This document shows, piece by piece, positions 29,343-39,025 of a stretch of DNA of 64,000 nt. The stretch is from JAQVEM01 sp964603595 (GTDB taxonomy: Bacteria > Actinomycetota > Humimicrobiia > Humimicrobiales > Humimicrobiaceae). The notes beneath the pieces were generated by a model. It was given only the letters and a program-made list of their open reading frames with translations. It did no database searches and was not told the origin of the DNA. Both the position numbers and the translations under genes were made by a program. Numbering within the stretch: the first letter of the stretch is position 1; every line of letters starts with the position of its first letter. The stretch spans positions 53,860 to 117,859 of the forward strand of contig CAZRVN010000006.1 in NCBI GenBank assembly GCA_964603595.1. Reading direction: 5' to 3'.

Positions 29343-31205
29343 TTACTCCTTTATGTTAAATTTTTTTTCAAAGTAGCCGAGTACATCTTCTCCATCATCA
29401 TTATTCTTGCTTTTTCCGTTGCTAACTCCAGTGTTTTTCTCTACCCCACTGGATTTGCTGCTATCTTTATTCTCTATGACTGAATCTTTTACTTCACTAG
29501 CTTTATTAGCACCTTCTTCTTTTTTATTCTCATTATTCTCTTCTTTAATCTCAAATCTAACTATGTAATCCCTGCCGGTAACCTTTTTAATTGTATCTGA
29601 TATTAAATCAGCATTACTATTTTTATTTAAGTGATTTTTATGCCATTGTTTATTTTTATTAAGACGGAAATATAATATTTTATCTTCTACTCTATCAGGT
29701 TTAGCTTCTATAAACATGGCATAAACAGATATTTTCGTACTTTTTAGAATCCTGGATATTTTATCCAGATTATCATGTATCAGTGTAATTCCATTACCTT
29801 CGTTGCCGGCCTTTCCTTTAACATCAACCTCTTTTACTGACATCGCCTTTCCCGAATAAGATTTCTTATATTTATCGCTACTTCCCTTATTTCTTTTGTG
29901 ATTTCCAACTTCGCTAACCATTTTATCAATTTCATCTGTATTTATTATATCGAAATCATCATCTTCGTTCCCATATTCATTACTATCACTCTCCTCTACC
30001 TTTCTAACGGAGCGTGCCCCCTCCCCTATAAGATTAATTTTATCAAACTCCTTTTTTAGGGACTCTATCCGGGTCTCCATGCTTGATACTTTTCTATTTA
30101 TTTCTTTTTCATCCATGACAATAAAATTAATTGCCTTAACCAATGCTGATTTAAAAAATATCCTGGAACTGTCACCCCATTTTATCTGTTTGAGCAAATC
30201 TATAAACAGTTCCATATAGAACTCTATTTCTTCCTTCTGGAGCTTCCTGGCCCGCTGCAAATATTTTTCTTTGTAATCCCTGCTTACATCTATAATCTCA
30301 AAAGGATCTGGATAATTTTTAATAACATATAAATCATAAAGATAGTCTACAAATTCAGATACAAATACCTTGAGATTATGATTGCTTTTTATAATCTCAT
30401 TTGCCAGGAGAAAGCCCCCGTTTAAATTTTTTTCAATTAATATATCTGTAAGTTTAAATAGCAAATCCAGGTCTGTAATACCCAGAAGCAATACAACATT
30501 TTCAACCTCAATCTTATTCCCGCTAAATGCTGCCAGCTGTTCCAGTATGCTGTCTGCATCCCTTAAACTTCCATCTGCATATTTTGAAATAAGGTCTATA
30601 GCCGATTCATTTATAGCTATTTTTTCTCTCCCGGCAATATTTTTTAATCTTTCTTTTATTTTATCCATGGGAATAGGTAGAAAATCAAATCTCTGGCACC
30701 TTGATAATATTGTAGGAATAACCTTATTTGGCTCGGTAGTTGCCATTATGAATAATACATGTTCGGGAGGTTCCTCCAGAATCTTAAGAAGTGCATTAAA
30801 AGCTTCAGTGGTAAGCATATGAACCTCGTCTATAATATATACTTTCTTCCTTAAGATATTTGGCAGATATTTTACTTTTTCCCTGAGTTCTCTTATCTCA
30901 TTTATGCCCCGGTTAGAAGCAGCATCAATTTCTACTACATCCACGCTTGAGCCATCTGATATGCTTGTGCAATTTTTACATTTATTGCAGGGTTCCGGGG
31001 TTATGCCCTTTTCACAGTTTAGAGCTTTCGCCAGTATGCGTGCTGTTGATGTTTTACCTGTGCCTCTTGGTCCGCAGAATATATAACAGTGTGACAGCCT
31101 GTTATTCAGGATAACATTTCTTATTGTCTTGATGTTGTATTCCTGTCCAATTATCTCTTCGAAACTTTGTGGTCTCCACTTTCTGTAAAATGAAATATAA
31201 TTCAT
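29343..31205 (-). CDS. dnaX: DNA polymerase III subunits gamma/tau
   Basis: DnaX is the clamp-loader ATPase of the replisome. The 620-residue protein has YRKWRPQSFEEIIGQ, Walker A GPRGTGKTS (45-53), a zinc module with CNKCKNC, Walker B VYIIDEVHMLTTEAFNALLK and the arginine-finger SRCQRFDF. After about residue 370 the tau tail is long, low-complexity, charged and rich in serine, lysine and aspartate, with a folded patch near 480-550. No obvious programmed frameshift heptamer was noted. The SRP RNA gene lies just upstream. Confidence 0.95.
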   Translation of the reverse strand: MNYISFYRKWRPQSFEEIIGQEYNIKTIRNVILNNRLSHCYIFCGPRGTGKTSTARILAKALNCEKGITPEPCNKCKNCTSISDGSSVDVVEIDAASNRGINEIRELREKVKYLPNILRKKVYIIDEVHMLTTEAFNALLKILEEPPEHVLFIMATTEPNKVIPTILSRCQRFDFLPIPMDKIKERLKNIAGREKIAINESAIDLISKYADGSLRDADSILEQLAAFSGNKIEVENVVLLLGITDLDLLFKLTDILIEKNLNGGFLLANEIIKSNHNLKVFVSEFVDYLYDLYVIKNYPDPFEIIDVSRDYKEKYLQRARKLQKEEIEFYMELFIDLLKQIKWGDSSRIFFKSALVKAINFIVMDEKEINRKVSSMETRIESLKKEFDKINLIGEGARSVRKVEESDSNEYGNEDDDFDIINTDEIDKMVSEVGNHKRNKGSSDKYKKSYSGKAMSVKEVDVKGKAGNEGNGITLIHDNLDKISRILKSTKISVYAMFIEAKPDRVEDKILYFRLNKNKQWHKNHLNKNSNADLISDTIKKVTGRDYIVRFEIKEENNENKKEEGANKASEVKDSVIENKDSSKSSGVEKNTGVSNGKSKNNDDGEDVLGYFEKKFNIKE

Positions 31206-31248
31206 GCTAGAACATCTTATCTTTGTCTATATTTTATTAATTATAAAT

Positions 31249-31519
31249 GACCGTGCCCCGGAATTCGATTTATAATAACAAGTGCCTCCCGTATAGTTAG
31301 CTCCGGCCAGGCTTTCTTGTGGCACCCGAAGAATGTTACTTACCGTTGCTTCTTTTCAGACCTGGCGGGGTTTGTAACCCTTCGCCGCACAAGACCCGGC
31401 TTTCAACGCCACTTATACAGGCGCTAATCTTATTATTACAAACCTCATATCTGGTAATCAGTCTCACTATAGCGGATTGTGAGTTACAGGGCACCGCTAG
31501 CTCCCCACCTAGCACGGCC
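31249..31519 (-). ncRNA. ffs: Signal recognition particle RNA, long form with Alu domain
   Basis: The minus strand from 31519 reads GGCCGTGCTAGGTGGGGAG and continues with an AGCGGTGCCCTGTAACTC-like Alu region, closely matching the Bacillus-type scRNA. The 3' end GCACGGTC (31256-31249) pairs with the 5' end, giving 271 nt, the size of the Bacillus RNA. The S-domain apex reads CCAGGTCT-GAAA-AGAAGCAACGG, with the Ffh-binding asymmetric loop preserved and a GAAA tetraloop (31357-31354). TATAAT at 31531-31526 lies seven bases upstream. The position before dnaX is the usual one in Firmicutes. Confidence 0.95.
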
Positions 31520-31525
31520 AACTTG

Positions 31526-31531
31526 ATTATA
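31526..31531 (-). promoter_or_regulatory. -10 box of the SRP RNA gene
   Basis: A perfect TATAAT on the minus strand ends seven bases before the first G of the predicted SRP RNA. No clear TTGACA stands 16-18 bases upstream; that stretch is T-rich. Confidence 0.6.
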
Positions 31532-31714
31532 TAAAATTAATTAAAAAAATAAAATACACTATTAGGCCAAAAATAAATAAAAATGGCTTCCTGTATTCTT
31601 AATCCAAAAGCACAGAATTAAAATATAAATAAATGATTAATTAAAATGAGAATAATCCGATAGATAATAAGTAACTTTCTATAAATTAAAAACAATTTTA
31701 CTATAAATTTCTAC

Positions 31715-32878
31715 TTATTTTGCTATTTCCAGTATTTTAATTACATCATCAGTCTCCAGCCTGACAAAATTTCCCACTGCTCCCCATTCTGTACACTTCC
31801 GGGCCATTTCTTCAAAACTGTTATAAGGAATCTTTGCCTCCTTAAGTGTGATGGGAAGTCCAATCTCCTTAAAAAAGCTTTTCAATTTCTTAATTCCTGC
31901 TATAGCTGCCTTTTCAACATCATTAAAGTCGTATTCTACATTCCATACTTCTACTGCAAAACGTGCAAACCTATTTATATCTTTTTTATATACATATTCC
32001 ATCCATGCCGGGAAAATAATAGCCAGTCCTGCACCATGTGCAATATCATATAACCCACTTATTTCCATCTCTATCTTGTGGGAAGCCCAGTCGCCAATCC
32101 TGCCGGTGTCAAGAAGGTTATTATGCGCAATGGTGCCTGACCACATAATTTCAGCGCGGGCAGAGTAATTTTCCGGCTCTTCAAGTACTTTAAGAGTATT
32201 ACTTATAATTGTCTTTAATGTTGCTTCACACAATCTATCAGTAAGTTCAACATCACTTACCGTAGTAAAATATCTTTCCATTACATGGGCCATCATATCC
32301 GAAGACCCGCAGGCAGTCTGGTAAGGCGGAAGGGTATAAGTAATTTCCGGATTTAATATAGCAAACTCCGGTCGCAACAGTTCATTTGTAAATCCTTTTT
32401 TATACATACCATCCTCATTGGTGATTACTGCACTGTCGCTTGATTCACTTCCTGAAGCAGGTATTGTTAAAACCACTCCGACAGGGATTATCTCTTCTGG
32501 TTCGGTCCTTCCTTCGTAAAAATCCCATACGTCCCCGCTGTAGGGAACTCCCAATGCTATAGTCTTGGCAGAGTCAATGGTACTACCCCCACCCACGGCA
32601 ATTATAAAATCTATCTTTTCTCTGCGGCATATATCAATTCCTTTGTTAACCATTGATAGCACTGGATTTGGCCTGACACCTCCCAGCTCAATTATTTCCA
32701 ATCCTTCATCCTTTAGTGATCTTAGAACTCTGTCATAAAGACCGTATTTCTTGATGCTTCCACCACCATAATGAAGCAGTACTTTCTTCCCATATTTTTC
32801 AACTTCAGTACCTATCTGTTCTTCTGTACCTTTTCCAAAAATTATTTTCGTATCATTTCTAAATGTAAAATTTATCAT
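31715..32878 (-). CDS. Iron-containing alcohol dehydrogenase (butanol dehydrogenase/YqhD-like)
   Basis: The 387-residue group III dehydrogenase starts with FTFRNDTKIIFGKGTE and has the NAD(P)-binding GGGSTIDSAKTIALG (95-109). Metal ligands are visible in GSSDMMAHVMERYFT and in DWASHKIEMEISGLYDIAHGAGL. The pattern fits the NADPH-dependent BdhA/YqhD branch acting on aldehydes and alcohols, a likely electron sink in fermentation. It is a single gene; about 185 bases separate it from the SRP RNA. Confidence 0.92.
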   Translation of the reverse strand: MINFTFRNDTKIIFGKGTEEQIGTEVEKYGKKVLLHYGGGSIKKYGLYDRVLRSLKDEGLEIIELGGVRPNPVLSMVNKGIDICRREKIDFIIAVGGGSTIDSAKTIALGVPYSGDVWDFYEGRTEPEEIIPVGVVLTIPASGSESSDSAVITNEDGMYKKGFTNELLRPEFAILNPEITYTLPPYQTACGSSDMMAHVMERYFTTVSDVELTDRLCEATLKTIISNTLKVLEEPENYSARAEIMWSGTIAHNNLLDTGRIGDWASHKIEMEISGLYDIAHGAGLAIIFPAWMEYVYKKDINRFARFAVEVWNVEYDFNDVEKAAIAGIKKLKSFFKEIGLPITLKEAKIPYNSFEEMARKCTEWGAVGNFVRLETDDVIKILEIAK

Positions 32879-33015
32879 CTTTCCTCCTTAACCAAATATA
32901 GCTGGCAATTACCTAAATTTTATCATATATTTTCTCTCCTATTCCGGGGAAATATTTTTTTAATTTTCTTATAATTCCTTATCCATGTCCATGAAATGAC
33001 TCCGAATATCAATGC

Positions 33016-33690
33016 TTAAAGGTACAGCGTACGTATTTCAGGATATAATACAGGTTTTACTACCTCGGATTGTATAAGAACATCATAAATAGCACCAACA
33101 CCGACAAAGAAAGGAAATATAATTAAAAAACTGTTGCCTGCTCTATATATTGTAGCAAATATAAGACCTACAGCAAAAAGTTTTCCAAACTCCGGCTGAA
33201 ATCCTGCATGATGCAATGAGTAAAAAGCTGCACATAGAATAATACCTGGAATAATACCAAAAGCACGTTCCAGCAAAGTTCTGAGAAATCCATAAAAAAA
33301 TATTATTTCAAATAATACAGCTAACATAATAAAAGCACATGGCCACAAAGTTGATGATTCCAGACAAAAATCTTCTGTAGGAGGAACATCAAATAAAAAA
33401 ACCAATAGCAGAAGTATCCCAAGAACAAGATTTACAGGTAAAAAAAAGTACCATTTCTTAAAGCTGAGTCCATAATCTGCAAAGTTGTCATCCCTGGCTT
33501 TGATAAATAACAAAGGGAATAGAATACCTGAAAAAATTTGCCCTATATCACGAATAATTATTTGTATCCATGTTATTTTAATAACACCCATCATTATCGA
33601 TAAAATAATGATTATGATACCAGAAGTAATAGCATACAGAGTATCTTTCGAAGGCTGCCACTTAAAAAGTTTTAAATTAATGTTCCTCAT
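33016..33690 (-). CDS. CPBP-type membrane protein with degenerate protease motif
   Basis: The 224-residue protein has about seven hydrophobic segments. The CPBP (Abi) family motif EExxxR is reduced to E128-I-I-F-F-Y, missing the second glutamate and the arginine, while the second motif FxxxH is kept (F156, H160). This suggests a relative of the CAAX-type intramembrane proteases that may not be proteolytic. It is a single gene downstream of tRNA-Ser(CGA); no partner is apparent. Confidence 0.6.
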   Translation of the reverse strand: MRNINLKLFKWQPSKDTLYAITSGIIIIILSIMMGVIKITWIQIIIRDIGQIFSGILFPLLFIKARDDNFADYGLSFKKWYFFLPVNLVLGILLLLVFLFDVPPTEDFCLESSTLWPCAFIMLAVLFEIIFFYGFLRTLLERAFGIIPGIILCAAFYSLHHAGFQPEFGKLFAVGLIFATIYRAGNSFLIIFPFFVGVGAIYDVLIQSEVVKPVLYPEIRTLYL

Positions 33691-33861
33691 TTTATCTTTT
33701 TTTCTTTTAAATAACCTTTACAAATCCTACTAACAAAATCATACGTAATAACATCACCCAGTTTCTCAAATAAAGCTGTCTTTTCAAAACCCATAATTTC
33801 TTTCCATTTTTAGCCAGAATATTATATAAAGTTTGTTAATATATTTACTTTATTCTTAAAT

Positions 33862-33956
33862 TGGCGGAGAGAGTGGGATTCGAACCCACGGTACTGCTTG
33901 TTAGCAGTACACTCGATTTCGAGTCGAGCGCTTTCGACCAGCTCAGCCATCTCTCC
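33862..33956 (-). tRNA. tRNA-Ser(CGA)
   Basis: The minus strand folds as a class II tRNA with acceptor GGAGAGA/TCTCTCC, an anticodon loop CTCGAAA (anticodon CGA, codon UCG), a long variable arm, T-loop TTCGAAT and an encoded CCA. Confidence 0.95.
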
Positions 33957-34107
33957 CTTACTATTAAATTATACAACAAAAATAAACATGTATTTAATTA
34001 TATAAAAGACTTGTTTATTATATTTATATTATAATTGAGTAATTATTTAAACACTTTATAACAAATAGATATATCTTAAAAAAATAATAAAAATATTATT
34101 TTAATGA

Positions 34108-34136
34108 TTGATTTTTAAATAAATATTTAATATAAT
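34108..34136 (+). promoter_or_regulatory. Promoter of the 7TM-PAS-GGDEF-HD-GYP gene
   Basis: TTGATT (34108-34113) and TATAAT (34131-34136) are separated by 17 bases, with about 50 bases of leader before the ATG at 34195. No Shine-Dalgarno is obvious before that ATG. Confidence 0.6.
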
Positions 34137-34194
34137 AGTCACAGTATTAATAAAAAAAGTTTATAAAATATATTAATAATTTTTATATACTATT

Positions 34195-36312
34195 ATGTTA
34201 AATATATTATTTATAATTAGTTTTATATCTGTTGCTACACTACTGTTTGCACTGGTAGTGGAAACATTAAACCTTGTTAATAACCCTTTTGGTAAAAATA
34301 GAATACCATTTGCTATACTATCAGCAAATATTTTTATTCTCTCACTGGGTAGTATTATACTTTTAACATCTACCAATACAACACTGCTTACTATATGGGC
34401 TAATATTATTATAGCTTCATCAATCACCGTGCCAGCAATAATTTTCCATTTTGCTGTCCAGTTTATTAATGATAAATTAAAAAGGATACATAAAAACTGC
34501 ATAAAAATATTTTATTCTCTATCACTGGCTTTCAGTGCCTCTCTTATAATTTTTAATCAGGTAGGTATTCGTGAGACTTATTATGGCTATATTATCAAGG
34601 TTCCAAATTTAATTTATATACAATTATTTCTCATTGCTCCAATAAGTATTGCCACAATTTTTATTATAAGTTACCGCATTTACAAAAATGCCAGGTCTAA
34701 TAAGTCCGTAGCAGCCATGGCATTCCTGTTGATAGGATTTTTCTTTAGTTTCGCAGGAGAATTTTCTCTAAGCTTTTTAATGGAAAATGGTATTATTCAA
34801 ACTATCCCTGTAACCTGGGCACCCACTTTCCTTTTATACTTTTTCATATCCCTGGGTATGCTTATAAATAACTCAAGAACATGGAGAATTACACAGGATA
34901 AAATATTCAGGAGTATGGAAGATGCAGTTTTTGCTTTTGAAACTACCGGACAGATAGTTGAGATAAACAAACCTGCTTATGGTATTCTTAACCTGAGTAA
35001 AAAAACAGATAAGAAAGAAAATGTAAATATAGAATATGTATCAGGCAATATTTCCCAGCTTATAGCAAACAGCAAACAGCGAAATAAATTTGTAAAAAAA
35101 TTAACCAATTTAAAATCTGCTGTTTACAGGGAAGATATTGAATTTAGAATAAATGATGAAAAAGAGTATTACAAAGTAAAGATCTGCCCTATATTTGATA
35201 ATTTCAACAGAATTATCGGTAAATTGCTAACTCTAACTGATATAACCGCAGTAAAAGAAAAGGAAAATCAATTATATTACCAGTCATACCATGATAAATT
35301 AACCGCCATTTACAACCGTCTATACTTCGAAGAAGAATTAAATAGACTTGATACCAAAAGACAATATCCTATTTCCATTATAATTGGCGATATAAATGGT
35401 TTAAAACTTATAAACGATGCTTATGGCCATGACAAGGGAGACGAGGTTCTAAAGAAAATATCATCAATATTCAAAAGCAGCTTAAGGCATGAAGATATCC
35501 TCAGCAGGTGGGGTGGGGATGAATTTTCTATAATACTGCCAAAAACAGAACAGGAAGATGCTTTAAAAATAATTGAAAGAATTAAAGAAAAATGCGTTAT
35601 TCAAAGCACAGCTACTATGCCCCTTAACATATCAATTGGTTTCGCAGTCAAAAAAAATAGCAGAGCAAAAATAAACGGAATAGTAAAAGAAGCCGAAGAC
35701 ATGATGAATGAATACAAATTGCTTGAAAATGATAGTGCACGTCATTCTATTATTCTGTCACTGAAAAAAGCTCTTGAAGAAAGAGATTATGAAACAGAGG
35801 AACACGCTATGAGAATAGCTAATTTAAGTATGTCCCTGGGTAAAAGATTGAACTTAAAATATAATGAGTTAAATGAATTAAGACTCGTAGCGATACTCCA
35901 TGATATAGGTAAAATTTCAATATCCGACAGCATTATTCTTAAACCAGGTAAATTAACACCAGAAGAGTGGGAAATAATAAAAAAACATCCGGAATCCGGT
36001 TACAGGCTGGCTAAATCATCACGAGACCTGGAACAAATTGCTAAAGGTATTTTATGCCACCACGAGAGGTGGGACGGTAATGGTTATCCTAAAGGGATAA
36101 AAGGTAAAAAAATACCTGTATTTTCACGAATAGTATCTATTGCAGATGCATTTGATGCTATGACCAATGATAGGCCTTATAGAAAAGCTATGCCTATAGA
36201 AGATGCAATAGAAGAAATAAAAAAAGAAGCAGGTTTTCAATTTGACCCGGTCCTGGCAAAAAAATTCATAGATGTTTTACTCAGTGAAATCGATTTTGAA
36301 GTAGAAGCATAA
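34195..36312 (+). CDS. Membrane sensor with PAS, GGDEF and HD-GYP domains
   Basis: This 705-residue protein begins with seven hydrophobic helices (about 1-225, 7TM histidine-kinase-N type), followed by a PAS domain (235-355), a GGDEF domain with intact RWGGDEF (438-444) and an HD-GYP domain with HD at 569-570, HH at 622-623, GNGYPKGIKG and IADAFDAM. All expected catalytic residues of both cyclic-di-GMP synthesis and breakdown are present, so it may be bifunctional or switched by the membrane sensor. It stands alone between tRNA-Ser(CGA) and a methyltransferase gene. Confidence 0.92.
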   Translation: MLNILFIISFISVATLLFALVVETLNLVNNPFGKNRIPFAILSANIFILSLGSIILLTSTNTTLLTIWANIIIASSITVPAIIFHFAVQFINDKLKRIHKNCIKIFYSLSLAFSASLIIFNQVGIRETYYGYIIKVPNLIYIQLFLIAPISIATIFIISYRIYKNARSNKSVAAMAFLLIGFFFSFAGEFSLSFLMENGIIQTIPVTWAPTFLLYFFISLGMLINNSRTWRITQDKIFRSMEDAVFAFETTGQIVEINKPAYGILNLSKKTDKKENVNIEYVSGNISQLIANSKQRNKFVKKLTNLKSAVYREDIEFRINDEKEYYKVKICPIFDNFNRIIGKLLTLTDITAVKEKENQLYYQSYHDKLTAIYNRLYFEEELNRLDTKRQYPISIIIGDINGLKLINDAYGHDKGDEVLKKISSIFKSSLRHEDILSRWGGDEFSIILPKTEQEDALKIIERIKEKCVIQSTATMPLNISIGFAVKKNSRAKINGIVKEAEDMMNEYKLLENDSARHSIILSLKKALEERDYETEEHAMRIANLSMSLGKRLNLKYNELNELRLVAILHDIGKISISDSIILKPGKLTPEEWEIIKKHPESGYRLAKSSRDLEQIAKGILCHHERWDGNGYPKGIKGKKIPVFSRIVSIADAFDAMTNDRPYRKAMPIEDAIEEIKKEAGFQFDPVLAKKFIDVLLSEIDFEVEA

Positions 36313-36374
36313 AACTAAATACCTTCACAAATAACCTCACTTTAGTCTTTTATAGTTCAATATCTAAAATCTTT

Positions 36375-36842
36375 TTATTTACTATCACCTCTATTTTTTA
36401 TCTTCATTAAAATTCCTGCCAGAACATTTATCCTGGGCACAGATTCACTATATTTTATGTAGCCATTGCCAAATTTTTCCCTGATTTTTTTATCTTCAAT
36501 ACCAATTATAATATAACATCCAGTAATCCCTATAACTGTTGATATTGCTACTATCCAGTTCTGGCCAAGGAAAAAGTGGGAAAAAAACATTACCATTCCT
36601 CCGACATACATTGGATGACGGACAACGCTATAAACACCATTTTTTACTACTTCCTTATCTATTCTCTTTATGATAGTAAATACCGATAGAATAACAAGAA
36701 CTGCTCCTGCCGCTAATATAATATATCCAACAATTAGCAATGTATTGCTGTATACCGGAAATAAATTCATAAAAACTACATTTATGCCAAATGCAATACT
36801 TATAATAATTAGTAAACCATATTCTATTATCTTCTTTCTCAT
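36375..36842 (-). CDS. Isoprenylcysteine carboxyl methyltransferase-like membrane protein
   Basis: The 155-residue protein has four hydrophobic segments and the ICMT/PEMT signature KNGVYSVVRHPMYVGGM, with the RHPMY core that binds S-adenosylmethionine. Bacterial members methylate small lipophilic substrates or protein termini; the target here is unknown. AGGAGG precedes the start. A broken relative lies upstream at 37265-37855. Confidence 0.82.
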   Translation of the reverse strand: MRKKIIEYGLLIIISIAFGINVVFMNLFPVYSNTLLIVGYIILAAGAVLVILSVFTIIKRIDKEVVKNGVYSVVRHPMYVGGMVMFFSHFFLGQNWIVAISTVIGITGCYIIIGIEDKKIREKFGNGYIKYSESVPRINVLAGILMKIKNRGDSK

Positions 36843-36938
36843 ATCATATAACCTCCTATATTTTTTTATTTATAAAACAAAGCCCTCAAATATTTTTACG
36901 ATTAAAAAGACCGCTTTTTTTTAATAGAATAAAATTTT

Positions 36939-37270
36939 TTAAATGGCTTTAAGTACCTTAAGGTAAACGTTTTTAACACCGTTGTTTGTCTCTCTCTCTG
37001 CAAGTTCATTTATTCTTGGAAGTAACTTTTTTGCCATCTTTTGATTACTTTTGACGATTTCACCTAAAGCAAAAGCGACACTCCAGCGAACAACTGTTCC
37101 TTTATCATTCACATTTTTTAAAAGCTCTGGTACTGCTTTCTCCGTCCTTTCCGGAAATTTCTCTGCAAGATTACCAATTACCCGCGCACATTCCCACTTA
37201 ACTCTTGGCGCTTTATCTTCCTTTTCATTAATAATTTTTTTACATTCTTTATTTAATAAAATAATTATTT
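36939..37270 (-). pseudogene. C-terminal remnant of a HEAT-repeat protein
   Basis: An open frame ending at TAA 36941-36939 encodes about 105 residues with two to three HEAT-type repeats (APRVKWECARVIGNLAEKFP; GTVVRWSVAFALGEIVKSN). It has no ATG, GTG or TTG start; upstream it runs into the methyltransferase remnant in another frame. It is best read as the tail of a HEAT/DNA-alkylation-repeat-like gene left by a deletion, or as a small gene with an unrecognised start. Confidence 0.55.
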
Positions 37271-37855
37271 TAAAAATATTTTTGGAAATAAACGGCCTGT
37301 TCGTTTCATATAATCTCGATATTCGTCTTTAAATTGATCGAGCATCATCCGTTCTTCTTTAGGAATCCTGATAAAATACATTATTAAATCAATAACAAGT
37401 GTTGAGAAACCTGCTATAAAATTTTGTAATAGTAAACACTGGGCTATACTCCATAACGCAAAGGAAGAATACATTGGGTGTCGAATTATTTTATAAATTC
37501 AATCTGTTACCAAAATATGATTTTTTTTGATTTCAAGTGAAACATACCAATTTCTTCCAAGATCAGCATGTGACTTCCAGAATATTAAAAGGCTAAAAAT
37601 AAAGATGATTAATCCAAGCCATGTTGACCAAAATGGTAAATAGTAATTAGCAAAATTTAAGAAAGGACTGAAAATATAACAAAGCGGGATAATTATTGCT
37701 GCACAAAATATTAGAATTAACATTAATATATCAATAATAGTTTTTCGATCAATGCTAATTCTATTCTTTTTTTTTCTTAAGATAAAGGTTATACGAATTA
37801 AAACAAATAACATTATACCTACAATATATATTACTTTACCTAAATATATTTCCAT
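37265..37855 (-). pseudogene. ICMT-type methyltransferase interrupted by in-frame TGA
   Basis: From ATG 37855 the frame encodes membrane helices and ...NHILVTD, meets TGA at 37501-37499, and continues in the same frame with IYKIIRHPMYSSFALW to TAA 37265. Relatives read LVTDGIYRYIRHPMY, so the TGA stands exactly where a conserved glycine (GGA) is expected: a single G-to-T change explains it. Without the stop the protein would be 196 residues, a normal length. It follows the ArsR gene in the ABC exporter run. Confidence 0.75.
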
Positions 37856-37926
37856 AGATTGATATCCTCCTAATCAACTATATTCTTTATTTTCTTTCAT
37901 AAATGGATAGCTACTTTCTAATAAAT

Positions 37927-38262
37927 TTAAGCTTTGTAACCATTACATTTGCCATACTTTGGACATTTTTCAAATGCCATTTTAAATAATTTATCAATAT
38001 CTTTCTTGTAAGTATTTAAAGTATCTGTATCTATATTATAGTATATACGAAAACCTTTCCTATCCGGTTTGAGGATGTCAATACTTCTCAGAACCTTTAT
38101 ATGCTGAGACGCTGCGGGTTGAGTAACGCCAAGCTTTTTTGCCAGATCGGCAACACAAAGATTATCTTCCATTTTAGATGCTAACATTCTTATTATTTTA
38201 AGCCTTGTTGGATCGCCCAGAGCTTTAAAAACCGCAGACATCTTCCTTACTTTATCTTTCAT
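37927..38262 (-). CDS. ArsR-family transcriptional regulator
   Basis: The 111-residue winged-helix repressor has FKALGDPTRLKIIRML (13-28) and the recognition helix VTQPAASQHIKVLR. The classical metal site CVC is CVA here, so that site is incomplete, but the C-terminus carries two cysteines (KCPKYGKCNG) that could form another site. It lies 20 bases after the ABC permease gene and likely controls this exporter operon; a candidate operator is at 40016-40042. Confidence 0.88.
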   Translation of the reverse strand: MKDKVRKMSAVFKALGDPTRLKIIRMLASKMEDNLCVADLAKKLGVTQPAASQHIKVLRSIDILKPDRKGFRIYYNIDTDTLNTYKKDIDKLFKMAFEKCPKYGKCNGYKA

Positions 38263-38281
38263 TTATTATTCCTTCATTTTT

Positions 38282-39022
38282 TTAAAATCTTTTAGTCAAG
38301 CTTTTTTTATGCCATATTACTGCACTAATAAAGAACAGGATGCTAAATCCAAAAAGAGCCAGCAGATCAACAATAGGACTGAAATTGTTCGTACCCCCGA
38401 TAGAATACCTTGCTAAATCAGTATAATAAGTTAGAGGGGAAATATATGAAATAAATTTCCATTTTCCCATACTGCTGATCGGAACAAATATACCACTTAT
38501 AAAAAGTAGAGGAAATTTAATCATACTTGAAATCATCATCATATTGGAAGGGTTATCTGTAGGAGGAGCCGAAATCAACAGGCCTAAGGACGAAAAGCAA
38601 AAAGCTGCAATAATCGTACCTATTACCAGACTTAAACTTATTATCTCTACTCCCAGTAAAATAATGCTGATTATAAAAATAAAAAAGGTTATAAAGAGGC
38701 CAAACATAAGAGAGGCAACTATATCCCCAAAAATAATTGCCCACAAAGCAATGGGAGCTGAAACCAATCTTTCAAAAGTTTTCATTCTCGTCTCCCATTG
38801 TACTACTACGGGACCTATAGATGAAACAGTAACAAAGAGTGCCATTCCCAATAGGCCTGGTATTAAAAAACTTAGAGAAAGATTCCTTCCAACAATAAAA
38901 GCGATAAATAAGAAAGATGGCATAAGTATGCCAGATATTAATACCGGTCCTTTTAAATAAAAAACAAATAAGTCCTTTTTAGTAACAGCAAGCGACCTCT
39001 TTAGTTGTCCAATGAAATTCAT
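38282..39022 (-). CDS. ABC-2 type exporter permease
   Basis: The 246-residue protein has six hydrophobic segments and the ABC-2 pattern (WETRMKTFERLVSAPI, FPLLFISGIFVPISSMGKW, ISPLTYYTDLARYSIGG). It begins three bases after the ATPase gene and forms the membrane part of a DrrAB-like exporter. The substrate is unknown; the ArsR regulator and the nearby methyltransferases suggest response to a toxic compound. Confidence 0.88.
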   Translation of the reverse strand: MNFIGQLKRSLAVTKKDLFVFYLKGPVLISGILMPSFLFIAFIVGRNLSLSFLIPGLLGMALFVTVSSIGPVVVQWETRMKTFERLVSAPIALWAIIFGDIVASLMFGLFITFFIFIISIILLGVEIISLSLVIGTIIAAFCFSSLGLLISAPPTDNPSNMMMISSMIKFPLLFISGIFVPISSMGKWKFISYISPLTYYTDLARYSIGGTNNFSPIVDLLALFGFSILFFISAVIWHKKSLTKRF

Positions 39023-39025
39023 TTT

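Noticed and set aside
31319..31534. ORFs on both strands at 31.3-31.5 kb
   Set aside because: They lie inside the SRP RNA gene, which explains the sequence fully.
37499..37501. UGA read as glycine (alternative code), suggested by TGA at a conserved glycine and a second in-frame TGA near 60806
   Set aside because: TGA is the normal stop of intact genes at 2523, 9713, 16084 and 41137, two of them in tight or overlapping operon junctions. Nonsense mutation is simpler.
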